DNA from: an uncultured Prevotella sp.
Lineage (GTDB): Bacteria > Bacteroidota > Bacteroidia > Bacteroidales > Bacteroidaceae
Reading direction: 5' to 3'
Length of the DNA stretch: 14,813 nucleotides
Assembly: GCA_927910885.1 (NCBI GenBank)
Contig: CAKMOD010000148.1
Coordinates: forward strand, 1-14,813
Position numbers and translations under genes: made by a program. The notes below the pieces were generated by a model that saw nothing but the letters and a program-made list of their open reading frames with translations, was not told where the DNA came from and did no database searches. Shown piece after piece: positions 5,933 to 13,785 of the stretch. Position 1 is the stretch's first letter. Each line of letters begins with the position of its first letter.

Positions 5933-6300
5933 CTACTTCAACAAATACTGCTTTCTCGACTCAATAATATCTTCCATATTTTCGCTTGCCCATGAAATCA
6001 GGTTATTGATAAGCGGTAAGAGGCTTTGCCCTTTCTGTGTAAGCGAATATTCGACACGAGGCGGTATCTCAGGGAAGGCTTCACGAAGGATAAGCCCATC
6101 TCCTCCAACGTCTTCAACGTTGCTGTAAGCATCTTTTGAGAGATATCGGGTATATTACGTTGCAGTTCCTTAAAGCGTTGGCTATTATGGTTTTCTAATG
6201 TGAAAAGCACCAACATCGACCACTTATCCCCTACTCTTGACAGTACATTACGTATAGGACAATCTGGATAAAGGGCATCTCTTACTTCATTTCTATTCAT
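5933..6300 (-). pseudogene. HxlR-type regulator, frameshifted
   Basis: Winged-helix regulator of the HxlR family, broken by one missing base. From the ATG ending at 6300 it reads normally: DCPIRNVLSRVGDKWSMLVL (residues 13-32, with the conserved N-terminal Cys14), RFKELQRNIPDISQKMLTATLKTLEE (recognition helix region, to residue 67). There the frame goes wrong near 6100 and ends early at 5998 (100 residues). Adding one base in the GGAGGAGATGG stretch restores GLILREAFPEIPPRVEYSL, the HxlR wing, and LINNLISW, the dimer helix, with a stop at 5933-5935 and 122 residues, the normal family size. As read, the wing and C-terminal helix are lost, so the protein should be inactive. It is divergent from the cupin gene, which it probably controls. 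A sequencing error is a real alternative. Confidence 0.8.
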
Positions 6301-6331
6301 ACTTATAAGTTCTTTAAGTCATATTACTGCA

Positions 6332-6339
6332 CAAAAGTA
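6332..6339 (-). promoter_or_regulatory. Putative -7 box of the HxlR gene
   Basis: On the minus strand this reads TACTTTTG, fitting the Bacteroidota -7 consensus TAnnTTTG. It would start transcription about 25 bases before the HxlR start codon. The -33 element is weak (TATG-like near 6359-6362). Two CATACC words follow in the intergenic region at 6359 and 6390, 31 bases apart (CATACCTTTTAGT and CATACCCTTTAAA); they are candidate operator half-sites. Confidence 0.4.
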
Positions 6340-6459
6340 ACTATAATAAGCTAAGGCTCATACCTTTTAGTGTTAAACTATGTAAAATGCATACCCTTTA
6401 AATGCCTTATTATCAGCATTACTTACCTCAAGGTAACTGGCTAACATTTGCGTGCCTAC

Positions 6460-6490
6460 TTGTAGAATAGACTAAAAGTCAATACCTTTG
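6460..6490 (+). promoter_or_regulatory. Promoter of the cupin operon
   Basis: TACCTTTG at 6483-6490 matches the Bacteroidota -7 box TAnnTTTG. TTG at 6460-6462 lies 20 bases upstream as a -33 element. Transcription would begin near 6497, leaving a leader of about 33 bases, A-rich as usual in this phylum, before the ATG at 6530. The TTG at 6488 lies inside the box, which argues against the longer frame. Confidence 0.6.
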
Positions 6491-6529
6491 CATCATCAAA
6501 ACAAACAAAACAATAAAACAAAAAGAATT

Positions 6530-6982
6530 ATGAAAGCAATTGAAACGATCAAGAATGGTAAGAACTTCACAGCAGTAAACGTAGGTAAACTCAGTGACAT
6601 CAAGGACTATGTGCTCCCACTTGGAGAGATTGAGGTTCCGGGTAAGGTATTCGCTGGTCAGGCACTGCAAGCAACAGGTAGCGAACTTTCATTCCAGACA
6701 CTCATTCCTGGACAGGATAGTGGTTTCCTTCACACACACAAGACACACGAAGAACTTTACTTTATCCTCAAAGGTGAAGGTGAGTATCAGGTTGATGGCG
6801 AGGTCTTCCCAATAACTGAAGGTAGTATTATTCGCGTTGCCCCAGAGGGAAAGCGTGCGTTGAAAAACACGGGTAATGACGAGATGTTAATGCTCTGCAT
6901 CCAGTATAAAGCTAACAGCTTTGCAGAGGAAGATTCCCCTATGACCGACGGTGTGATATTGAATGACGAACTAAAATGGTAA
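6530..6982 (+). CDS. Cupin-domain protein
   Basis: A 150-residue single-domain cupin_2 protein, cytoplasmic. The start is the ATG at 6530, since the in-frame TTG at 6488 overlaps the promoter. Cupin motif 1 is present: H68-T-H70-xxx-E74 in GFLHTHKTHEELYFILKG. Motif 2, GSIIRVAPEGKRALKNTG (98-115), keeps the P-x-G but has Ala110 where the fourth metal ligand His normally stands, so metal binding may be three-residue or altered. The reaction is unknown; such proteins range from dioxygenases and isomerases to sugar- or quinone-binding proteins. The last seven bases overlap the start of the next gene, so the two are surely translated together. An HxlR-family gene is divergent, which suggests induction by a small molecule or electrophile. 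Confidence 0.85.
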   Translation: MKAIETIKNGKNFTAVNVGKLSDIKDYVLPLGEIEVPGKVFAGQALQATGSELSFQTLIPGQDSGFLHTHKTHEELYFILKGEGEYQVDGEVFPITEGSIIRVAPEGKRALKNTGNDEMLMLCIQYKANSFAEEDSPMTDGVILNDELKW

Positions 6983-7287
6983 TTGACCCACTCTTCCCAA
7001 CGTGTCCGATACGTAATGTCCTTGCAAGGGTATGCGTGCCGGACACGCTTTGCCTTATCCAAGAATTAGGTAGGAAAGGTGAGGTGAGCTACGAAGCGTT
7101 AAGTCAAGACTTGCCCGATAGACCTCTATCCGCCTCGTTAATGGTCTTGAAAGAAGACAATATTATCGTTGAAAACAACAAGCTATACAGCCTTTCAACC
7201 ATCGGAAAGGAACTCTATCCACTCGTCTCAACCCTCATCACTTGGTGCGAAAAGACTCTTTTCCCATCTACAACAAATAATAAATAG
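6976..7287 (+). CDS. Atypical HxlR-like winged-helix protein
   Basis: A 103-residue protein whose N-terminus, FPTCPIRNVLARV (7-19), is nearly the same as that of the divergent HxlR regulator (YPDCPIRNVLSRV). The rest follows the HxlR layout in reduced form: EVSYEALSQDLPDRPLSASLMVLKED (recognition helix region), a short NNKLYSLSTIGKELYPLV, and LITW near the end. The GDKW motif after the N-terminal helix is replaced by CVPDTL, and the IPPRVEY wing of the family is missing. It may be a diverged DNA-binding protein or a partner that pairs with the full-length regulator; both are inference. The conserved N-terminal Cys is the redox-sensing position in YodB-like members. It overlaps the cupin gene by 7 bases and is followed by a strong terminator. 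Confidence 0.7.
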   Translation: MVIDPLFPTCPIRNVLARVCVPDTLCLIQELGRKGEVSYEALSQDLPDRPLSASLMVLKEDNIIVENNKLYSLSTIGKELYPLVSTLITWCEKTLFPSTTNNK

Positions 7288-7334
7288 AACGAAATGGGAC
7301 GTGGATTCTACCAACACACTTTACTTTGGCAAAT

Positions 7335-7378
7335 AAAAAAGAGTGAAAGAAAACATTGTTTCTTCCACTCCTTTTTTT
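7335..7378 (+). terminator. Rho-independent terminator
   Basis: A-rich flank (7335-7340), GAGTG (7341-7345) pairing with CACTC (7366-7370), an inner AAGAAAxC/GTTTCTT stem with one bulge, then seven T (7372-7378). It closes the cupin/HxlR-like transcript. The A run on the other side lets it work for the minus-strand ATPase transcript (ending at 7479) as well. Confidence 0.8.
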
Positions 7379-7478
7379 GTTATATAAATATAGTCTATTA
7401 ACGAAAAGACCAACCCTTTGAATATACAGGATAACAAAAGCACTATAGCTATATGCTTAATATACTTCCTATCATTTA

Positions 7479-8741
7479 TCAACCAGCACTATTTATAGAA
7501 CCCTTATCCACTAAGAAATCATAGATATCAATAAATAAGATACCATCTTCATTCTGATAACGAGGGCTATGATCACCAATTATAACCACTTTCTGAAACG
7601 AATCATCTATTCTTCTAAGTGATTGTAATTCTTGGTCACGTTTCGTATCATCAGGAATGCTGAAAGCTGATTGAATATAAGTTCTCTTATAACCTTGGTT
7701 ACAAACAAAGTCTACTTCAAGTGTCTTTCTAATCTTCTTCCCTTCTTCATCCTTAGTGTTCCAAATAACCTCACCTACATCCACAGACATCCCACGAGCA
7801 CGTAATTCGTTATAAATAGCATTTTCCATCAAGTGAGTTTTTTCTACTTGTCGGAAATTAAGAAGCGCATTTCTCAGTCCTAAGTCTTCAAAATAAAACT
7901 TGGAAGGCGTATCTATATAACGTTTACCCTTAATATCATAACGTAGAGCGCGTTCAATAATAAATGCATCTTGTAAGTAATCAATATAAACTTTAATGGT
8001 ATCTTGACTAATCGTACTTTTCTTTACTGTTCGGAAAGTATCAGCAAGTTTTCTTGGATTAGTCAAGCCACCCACTGTAGAAGCTAACGTGCATATGAGT
8101 TCTTCAAGATCACCATCTAATTTTATATCATAACGTTCTTTGATATCCTTTAAATAAGTATGCTTAAACAAGCTTTTTAAATAGTCGACTTTCTCTTGAG
8201 TGGAAGTCATTGTGACTACTTGTGGTAATCCACCATAAGTCATATACTCTATCCAAAGATTCTCTACTGGTTCATCTGGTCTTGCATCACGTATTTCAAG
8301 AAAAGAAAGAGGATGTACTTTAATCTCTAATCCACGACCGCGAAACCCAGTTACTATATCCTTAGATAAGAAACGAGCATTAGAACCTGTGACATATAGA
8401 TCCGCATTCTTTACCTGTAAGTATGAATTAAGTACGTCCTCAAAATCACAAACAAGTTGCACTTCATCAAGTAAAACATAATGCATCTGTTCATCCTTCA
8501 ATTTACTATCAATGTATTCAAGTAACTTATCAGGGTCTCTTAACACTTTGTTTCTGCGGTCTTCAAGATTTACCGTAACAATGTGTTCATCACTCACACC
8601 TTCAGCTTTTAGGGCCTCAGAGAATAACCTAAAGAGAAGATATGATTTACCACATCTCCTCATACCAGTAATGACCTTAATCATTCCATTATGTCTCAAA
8701 TCCATCAATCGTTTGAGTAATGCATCACGTCTTATCTCCAT
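7479..8741 (-). CDS. AAA-family ATPase with DUF4143 domain
   Basis: A 420-residue protein of the prokaryotic AAA_14/DUF4143 type. Walker A is GMRRCGKS (26-33), Walker B YVLLDE (88-93), and a sensor-like VTGSNARFLS follows (117-126), with the family's FRGRG (133-137) and YGGLP (169-173). The C-terminal DUF4143 part has a helical linker and a nuclease-like end with LEVDFV (341-346: E342, D344) and YIQSAF (355-360, Q357), the usual PD-(D/E)XK-like core. Members are common in Bacteroidota and have no agreed function; conflict, DNA-processing or toxin-antitoxin-like roles have been proposed. The gene is single, with its own strong promoter and a shared terminator downstream. Length and motifs are intact. 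The start at the ATG ending at 8741 gives the typical MEIRRDALLKRL beginning. Confidence 0.92.
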   Translation of the reverse strand: MEIRRDALLKRLMDLRHNGMIKVITGMRRCGKSYLLFRLFSEALKAEGVSDEHIVTVNLEDRRNKVLRDPDKLLEYIDSKLKDEQMHYVLLDEVQLVCDFEDVLNSYLQVKNADLYVTGSNARFLSKDIVTGFRGRGLEIKVHPLSFLEIRDARPDEPVENLWIEYMTYGGLPQVVTMTSTQEKVDYLKSLFKHTYLKDIKERYDIKLDGDLEELICTLASTVGGLTNPRKLADTFRTVKKSTISQDTIKVYIDYLQDAFIIERALRYDIKGKRYIDTPSKFYFEDLGLRNALLNFRQVEKTHLMENAIYNELRARGMSVDVGEVIWNTKDEEGKKIRKTLEVDFVCNQGYKRTYIQSAFSIPDDTKRDQELQSLRRIDDSFQKVVIIGDHSPRYQNEDGILFIDIYDFLVDKGSINSAG

Positions 8742-8783
8742 TCTATTCTATATTTTTGCACCTATCCGCATTTTTATCGACTA

Positions 8784-8815
8784 CAAATGTAATCAATTAT
8801 TGAGATAAAAGCAAA
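8784..8815 (-). promoter_or_regulatory. Promoter of the ATPase gene
   Basis: On the minus strand a perfect -33 TTTG (8812-8815) is followed, after 20 bases, by TACATTTG (8784-8791), matching TAnnTTTG. The predicted start near 8777 gives a leader of about 36 bases. This is the best promoter in the window. Confidence 0.7.
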
Positions 8816-8887
8816 TCTATTTTAAGATAATTCTAACGTATGAAAGGAAGAGTCTGCTTTGTGTTACATACATAAATAAAAGACTTC

Positions 8888-8977
8888 ATGCACTATATAG
8901 CTGAAATAGAACGACGAGTGGATACAAATATGATTCGAACGGATTATAGACAGTTAGTAAGAACGCAAAAAAGATAG
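8888..8977 (+). CDS. Possible 29-codon small open frame
   Basis: An ATG at 8888 opens 29 codons rich in Arg, Glu and Asp (MHYIAEIERRVDTNM and on) and stops at a TAG inside the terminator stem at 8973-8981. It lies in the gap between two minus-strand genes and would be the only plus-strand gene that the T-run of the terminator could serve. There is no recognised family, and no good promoter or Shine-Dalgarno-like signal was seen. It may be chance; it is listed because the gap otherwise holds nothing. Confidence 0.15.
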   Translation: MHYIAEIERRVDTNMIRTDYRQLVRTQKR

Positions 8978-9008
8978 GGAACGACAAATTGTGATTCCCT
9001 ATCTTTTT
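8967..9008 (-). terminator. Rho-independent terminator of the beta-galactosidase gene
   Basis: GATAGGGAA (8973-8981) pairs with TTCCCTATC (8995-9003) around a 13-base loop, with six A on the left (8967-8972) and five T on the right (9004-9008). On the minus strand the A run becomes the U tail, ending the transcript 27 bases past the beta-galactosidase stop codon. It is symmetrical and could act on plus-strand transcripts too. Confidence 0.8.
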
Positions 9009-9034
9009 ATTTATTAAATGACTATAGAAAGCCT

Positions 9035-12000
9035 TTACTTCTCCAATACCTTGAACTCAGCACCTGTTGCGAAGTCCTGACCAGACTGCTCACTGAGGGC
9101 TGTCAGACGGACGAAGCGAGCCTTAACTGGTGTAGTGAGGAGGATAGTCTTTTCCTTTCTGTTGTTCTCAAACTCACCCTCTGCAACAGCCTTACCCCAT
9201 GTCTTGCCGTCGTTGCTTACCTGAATGCTGTACTTCTTGATGTTACCATTGTTGCTGTCCTGACGTGGGAGGTAGGTGAAACCCTTGATAGTCTTCACGC
9301 CACCACAGTCGAAGTCAACCCAGTGTGGGTGGTTAGCCACCGTAACAGAATACATTGTGTGCCAGTAGCTGCTTGGGTTACCATCAGTAAGATGGCTTGC
9401 ATCGCCCTCACCACTCTCCTGACTTGAAGCGAAGACTACTGACAATGGAATACTCTCAATGCGTGAGAAGGTCTGAGAAGCTACGAGCCAATCATTCTCC
9501 TTTGCCCAAGCTGAGATTGTACCACCGTCACGCAAGCTTACAGAACCAGTGTACTTCACCGCCTTCTTGCTGTCGTTAACACGATAGTAGATATCGCCCT
9601 TCGCACCGTTAGCATTGATTGTCACATTGCCCTCACCATCACGAATGATAGTAAGTGGTGTAGCACCCTTAAGACTTACATTCGCATTGCTAACGAGGTC
9701 AGTAGTCTTAACAGAGTTCATAGGACGAATCATATAACCGAAGGTGTGTGGCGTTGCCATGACACGATCGCGCAATAACGGACCACCCTGTCCACAACTG
9801 TTACCACCAAGACCAGTGATTGCCATGTCAAGATGCAAATGAGTGTATTCACTCTGTGGCAACTCGTGTGGGTGATTAGCCATTGCAATGGTATTATCCG
9901 ACCAAGGAAGCGCAGAGAAACTCATCTTATCCTTAGCCACGAAGATAGCACCATAGAGGGCATCGCCGCCATCATTGCCTGTAAGAGAGAGCCAACGAGT
10001 ATCCTGATGGTTACCCGTATCTTGTGGTTTAGGGAAGGCAACGAACTCATCCTCAACGTCCTGCTGCTCATAGATACCAATCATCTGACCCGTCTTACGG
10101 TCTGGATAGTTATCAACTGTACCACGACCATAGTAATTCAACAGTCTGAGTGCCTTTGGAACACGTACTGTATAGCCCAACTTAGCGAGTGTCAAATTAG
10201 GCTTATTGCTTGTGATTGCGCTCTCGCTCTCGATGCTACCGTCAGGGAAGATAGTGTAAACCACCTGTGTATTAAAGCGGAAATCGTCCTTACCGAATGG
10301 CTTTTCCTTGTACTCGATGAGCTTCTTCCAGTTGGCATTGCCACCCTCAAGGCGATAACCATAAGGTGCCTGTGACTCAACATTGAATACAACTGATACA
10401 GAACCGTCAGTATTTGCGTGGGTTGTATAGTTAGTACACTTGTGCTGCAGGTTGTTCAAACCATTTGCATACCATGCTTCGTAAGCCCAGTTGTCATTGT
10501 TAACCCATGCACGGAAAGCGTTCAACTCTGGTCCACAACCATCTGCAATGATAGTCTTACCATCATACTGAAGGTTATAGATAGTACCCTTAGCGAGGTC
10601 GAAAGTCGTTGTAAAAGTCTTGCCAGAGAAGACAATCTTATTGTCCTTTACGGCAGACATATTCACCTTACCTGCTGCTGCGATAGCTGGACGAGCCGCT
10701 GCAGCCTGCACTGGCAACTGCTCCTCAGCCTGAACATAACCCGCCTTTGCCCATGGCATGTCATGCTTGAGGCGATAGGTAATGTGGAGGAGGTACTCCT
10801 TATTTGGGTCAAGACCCTCGTTGAGTCCTGCGATTGTAATGCTCTTATGACTTCTTGCAGGTACACTACCAAGCTCAAGGTCGCCCTTCTTAACGGTTAC
10901 ACCATCAGCGGTCAAGCTATAAGACATTGCATAACCACTGAGATCATCAGAGTAGTAGTTCTTATTGAATACATCCAAAGTAGCTGTCTTAGCGTCCTTC
11001 CAGCTTGTTCCAATATACTGATACACCTTCTTCACCTCATAATACTGTGGCTTTGGTGTCTCATCACCGAAGATAACACCATTCATAACAAACTGTCCAT
11101 CGTTAGGCGTATCACCGAAGTCACCACCATAAGCGAGGTAACGCTTGCCGTCCTTTGTGTAGTTGTACATACTCTGGTCAATCCAGTCCCAGATAGCACC
11201 ACCCATAAAGAAGTTAGTAGACTCCATTGCCTCCCAATAGTCAACGAGGTTACCAACAGCGTTACCCATTGAATGGGCATACTCAGAGATATGGAAAGGA
11301 TACTTAATACCCATCTTTCCCTTCACCGCATCACGTGTCCATGCAATACTTGGATACTGGTTAGAACCCATGTCTACGATGTCGTTGTTGCGCTCATACT
11401 GTACTGGTCTTGAAGCGTCATAAGCCTTCAAAGAGTCGTAGGCTACAACGAAGTTATGACCAGGTCCAGCCTCGTTACCCAAACTCCAGATAACGATTGA
11501 AGGATGGTTAACCAACTGACGAGTCATTGCCATCACACGATCAACGTGTGCTGCTTGGAACTCTGGTACGTGTGAAAGCGATGCCTTGCCATAGAAGTAC
11601 TCATGACTCTCGATGTTAGCTTCACTCTCCAAGTAGATACCATACTTGTTGCAGAGATAATAGAAGTAAGGGTCGTTAGGATAGTGTGAGGTACGCACGT
11701 GGTTGATATTCGCACGCTTCATCAGCATAATCTCACGTTCCATCTGCTCACGAGAGATAACCTTACCCGTCAATGGGTTGGTATCGTGGCGGTTAACACC
11801 CTTGAGTTTCACTGGTTTACCATTGATATAGTAATATCTTCCAGCCAAACCGAACTCGTCCTGACTTGCAGGTGTATCCTTAATCTCAACCGTACGGAAA
11901 CCAGTTTGGAAACTTATCGTTTCAACTACCTTCTTTCCTTGCATCAACTCACCAACGAGAACATAAACATTTGGCTCTTCTGCTGTCCATGCTACCGCAT

Positions 12001-13066
12001 TGTTCACGGTAAGTGTCTGACGAACGTTAGTCTGTCCGTTGCTGCTACAAGTGGTCTTTGCCTTCGCATCTTCGAAGGTTGCCACTAACTCGTTGTCATC
12101 AGCAAAGAGTCTGTTCTTATAGATGCTCCAACGAAGGTGCAAGTCTTTTGCATTCTTGGTTGTGAGGTTCTGCAATGTTGTATTGAGATCGACAGTACCC
12201 TTACCATCAGCGAATGAAGGGATTGCCTTCACGTCAGCAACGTGTACCTTCGGAGTTGCTGTTACGTTCACGCTACGGAAGATACCTGGCAGGCGGAACA
12301 TATCCTGTGCCTCAAGGAAACTACCGTCTGACGAGCGATAAACCTCTACTGCTACCTCGTTCTTGCCCTTAGTGATATAAGGGGTAATATCGAATTGTGC
12401 CGTATTGCGTGAGTTCTTTGAGAAGCCCACGTAACGACCGTTAATCCACAAATAGAAGAATGAGTCTACACCATCAAAGTTGAGATAAACTTCCTTGCCG
12501 TCCCATGTTGCAGGAATATCAAAGCTTCTTCTGAATGAGCCCACCTCATTACGATACTCGTAAGTGGTATAGTTCTTTGGCGGCTCACGCATAACACCCT
12601 TCTTCCAGTCACCCGGTTCGATGTTATATTTAAAGATAACCCACTGATTTACATAGATTGGCACACCATACTTCAGTGTTCCATCTTTCTGAATACCTGC
12701 CATATTCCAGCTTACTGGCACCTGCAGACGATCCCACTTGCTGTCATCATAACCCTTTGTAAAGAAGTCCTTTGGACGATCATCAGGGTTCTTTGAGAAG
12801 TAGAAACTCCATTCTCCTTCGAGAGAAAGGTAGTCCTTGGCAAACTCTGGCAATACCTTTCTTGCCTCATCAACCGATGAGAAAGAAGAGAAAATCGCAC
12901 GAGCTGGCAGCTTGTTATAACCCAATGCACCGGGTGACTGCCATTCATTACCAGTTGGTGCTGTTGCCTGACCGAAGAGATAGCCTCCAGCAGGATAGTC
13001 ATCAGCCTGTAAAGGCGCAGCTGTTAATGACGATAATAATAAACCGAATAATAATTGTTTATGCAT
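9035..13066 (-). CDS. Secreted GH2 beta-galactosidase with discoidin domain
   Basis: A 1343-residue LacZ-type glycoside hydrolase family 2 enzyme, predicted to remove beta-galactosyl groups from oligosaccharides or glycans outside the cytoplasm. Signal peptide: MHKQLLFGLLLSSLTAAPLQA, no lipobox. Domains in order: GH2 sugar-binding jelly roll (about 75-270), immunoglobulin-like domain (275-395), TIM barrel (about 400-680), second Ig-like domain (690-790), Bgal small-chain domain (about 805-1115), a chitobiase-C or Fn3-like linker (1135-1200), and a C-terminal F5/8 type C (discoidin) carbohydrate-binding domain (1205-1343). The catalytic acid/base is Glu532 in SLGNEAGPGH and the nucleophile Glu595 in HISEYAHSMGN, aligned with E. 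coli Glu461 and Glu537; the NRHDTNP motif (425-431) is also present. It is about 320 residues longer than E. coli LacZ because of the signal peptide and extra C-terminal domains. No SusC/SusD or sugar regulator is adjacent, so it is a free-standing gene. Galactosidase specificity is by family; other beta-glycosides are possible. Confidence 0.95.
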   Translation of the reverse strand: MHKQLLFGLLLSSLTAAPLQADDYPAGGYLFGQATAPTGNEWQSPGALGYNKLPARAIFSSFSSVDEARKVLPEFAKDYLSLEGEWSFYFSKNPDDRPKDFFTKGYDDSKWDRLQVPVSWNMAGIQKDGTLKYGVPIYVNQWVIFKYNIEPGDWKKGVMREPPKNYTTYEYRNEVGSFRRSFDIPATWDGKEVYLNFDGVDSFFYLWINGRYVGFSKNSRNTAQFDITPYITKGKNEVAVEVYRSSDGSFLEAQDMFRLPGIFRSVNVTATPKVHVADVKAIPSFADGKGTVDLNTTLQNLTTKNAKDLHLRWSIYKNRLFADDNELVATFEDAKAKTTCSSNGQTNVRQTLTVNNAVAWTAEEPNVYVLVGELMQGKKVVETISFQTGFRTVEIKDTPASQDEFGLAGRYYYINGKPVKLKGVNRHDTNPLTGKVISREQMEREIMLMKRANINHVRTSHYPNDPYFYYLCNKYGIYLESEANIESHEYFYGKASLSHVPEFQAAHVDRVMAMTRQLVNHPSIVIWSLGNEAGPGHNFVVAYDSLKAYDASRPVQYERNNDIVDMGSNQYPSIAWTRDAVKGKMGIKYPFHISEYAHSMGNAVGNLVDYWEAMESTNFFMGGAIWDWIDQSMYNYTKDGKRYLAYGGDFGDTPNDGQFVMNGVIFGDETPKPQYYEVKKVYQYIGTSWKDAKTATLDVFNKNYYSDDLSGYAMSYSLTADGVTVKKGDLELGSVPARSHKSITIAGLNEGLDPNKEYLLHITYRLKHDMPWAKAGYVQAEEQLPVQAAAARPAIAAAGKVNMSAVKDNKIVFSGKTFTTTFDLAKGTIYNLQYDGKTIIADGCGPELNAFRAWVNNDNWAYEAWYANGLNNLQHKCTNYTTHANTDGSVSVVFNVESQAPYGYRLEGGNANWKKLIEYKEKPFGKDDFRFNTQVVYTIFPDGSIESESAITSNKPNLTLAKLGYTVRVPKALRLLNYYGRGTVDNYPDRKTGQMIGIYEQQDVEDEFVAFPKPQDTGNHQDTRWLSLTGNDGGDALYGAIFVAKDKMSFSALPWSDNTIAMANHPHELPQSEYTHLHLDMAITGLGGNSCGQGGPLLRDRVMATPHTFGYMIRPMNSVKTTDLVSNANVSLKGATPLTIIRDGEGNVTINANGAKGDIYYRVNDSKKAVKYTGSVSLRDGGTISAWAKENDWLVASQTFSRIESIPLSVVFASSQESGEGDASHLTDGNPSSYWHTMYSVTVANHPHWVDFDCGGVKTIKGFTYLPRQDSNNGNIKKYSIQVSNDGKTWGKAVAEGEFENNRKEKTILLTTPVKARFVRLTALSEQSGQDFATGAEFKVLEK

Positions 13067-13184
13067 AATAGTTAGGTGTTATACGCTTTCTGAACTATCT
13101 CTGACCGCCTTTTTCAAGGCTTCTTCAAAGACGCTATGAGACTGCTACTCAGCTTGCAAGCCCCACTCCATTTTACAACGTAGG

Positions 13185-13214
13185 CAAAGTTAATAAAAAA
13201 AAACAAATAAGCAA
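13185..13214 (-). promoter_or_regulatory. Putative promoter of the beta-galactosidase gene
   Basis: On the minus strand TAACTTTG (13185-13192) fits the -7 box TAnnTTTG. A TTGC (13211-13214), 18 bases upstream, may be the -33 element. The leader would be about 110 bases, long enough for a regulatory structure, but I see no clear hairpin in it. Confidence 0.5.
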
Positions 13215-13250
13215 TAGGAAAGCAAGGATATTACGTAAATAATACACTCT

Positions 13251-13475
13251 TGAAGGCGAGTGGACAAGTGAACGGGTGGACGAGTAAACAAGTTAATTGC
13301 GAAGAAAGACAGAGTAACAAGGGGACAAGTGGACAAGTGAACGAGTGGACGAGTAAACAAGTTGATTGACAAGTAAACAAGTTGATTGTAAAGGAAGACA
13401 AAGTAACAAGGGAACGAGTTGACGAGTGAAAAAGTTGATTGTGAAGGAAGACAAAGTAACAGGGGAACAGGGGTA
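13251..13475. repeat. Degenerate octamer repeat array
   Basis: Built from 8-base units of the type AGTRRACR (for example AGTGGACA, AGTGAACG, AGTAAACA), each tract closing with AGTTGATT. Three longer repeats follow the tracts, each with a separator of the form GAAGACAAAGTAACAAGG (about 13300-13324, 13388-13411, 13441-13465). The minus-strand open frames here translate the repeat into Leu/Thr/Ser/Pro-rich nonsense and are not genes. Similar words recur at about 13700-13730. It is an intergenic low-complexity array upstream of the beta-galactosidase gene. Confidence 0.7.
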
Positions 13476-13785
13476 AATACTTATAATATATGGGGAGAGA
13501 AGGGCTTGAAAAAAGCAAGAGACTAATACACTTCTTACAAGAAGAGTTTAGTTTTTATTTGCTGTCACTTTTAACACTTCAAGTAATCACACTGTAAACT
13601 AACAAGTTAGACGAGTTCTTCGAGTGATAGCAGTGACAGCAAAGTTTGTTTTATAGAAATGCATTAAGAAAACAAGGCGACATGAGGGGGGCACGCTAAA
13701 CGAGTGAACGCGTTGACAAGTTAACAGGTTGCTTATGGAGAATACAAGACAACATGAGAACTCGGTTTCCGTTATGCCGCCAAAT
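13476..13785. other. Gene-free interval with short inverted repeat
   Basis: No gene is supported. An exact 11-base inverted pair, TTTGCTGTCAC (13558-13568) and GTGACAGCAAA (13633-13643), encloses 64 bases. Stray octamer-like words (GAGTGAACG, GACAAGTTAAC) appear near 13700-13730. Otherwise I see nothing in it. Confidence 0.5.

Noticed and set aside
8929..8945. GATTCGAAC, resembling the T-loop of a tRNA on the minus strand
   Set aside because: The flanking bases do not pair into a T-arm, and no anticodon or acceptor stem is present.
9397..12341. Several plus-strand open frames of 60-284 codons opposite the beta-galactosidase gene
   Set aside because: They are antisense to a well-supported gene, Cys/Leu/Thr-rich, without recognisable motifs or promoters.
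13190..13518. Minus-strand open frames rich in Leu, Thr, Ser and Pro
   Set aside because: They are translations of the octamer repeat array; two overlapping frames give the same kind of low-complexity product.
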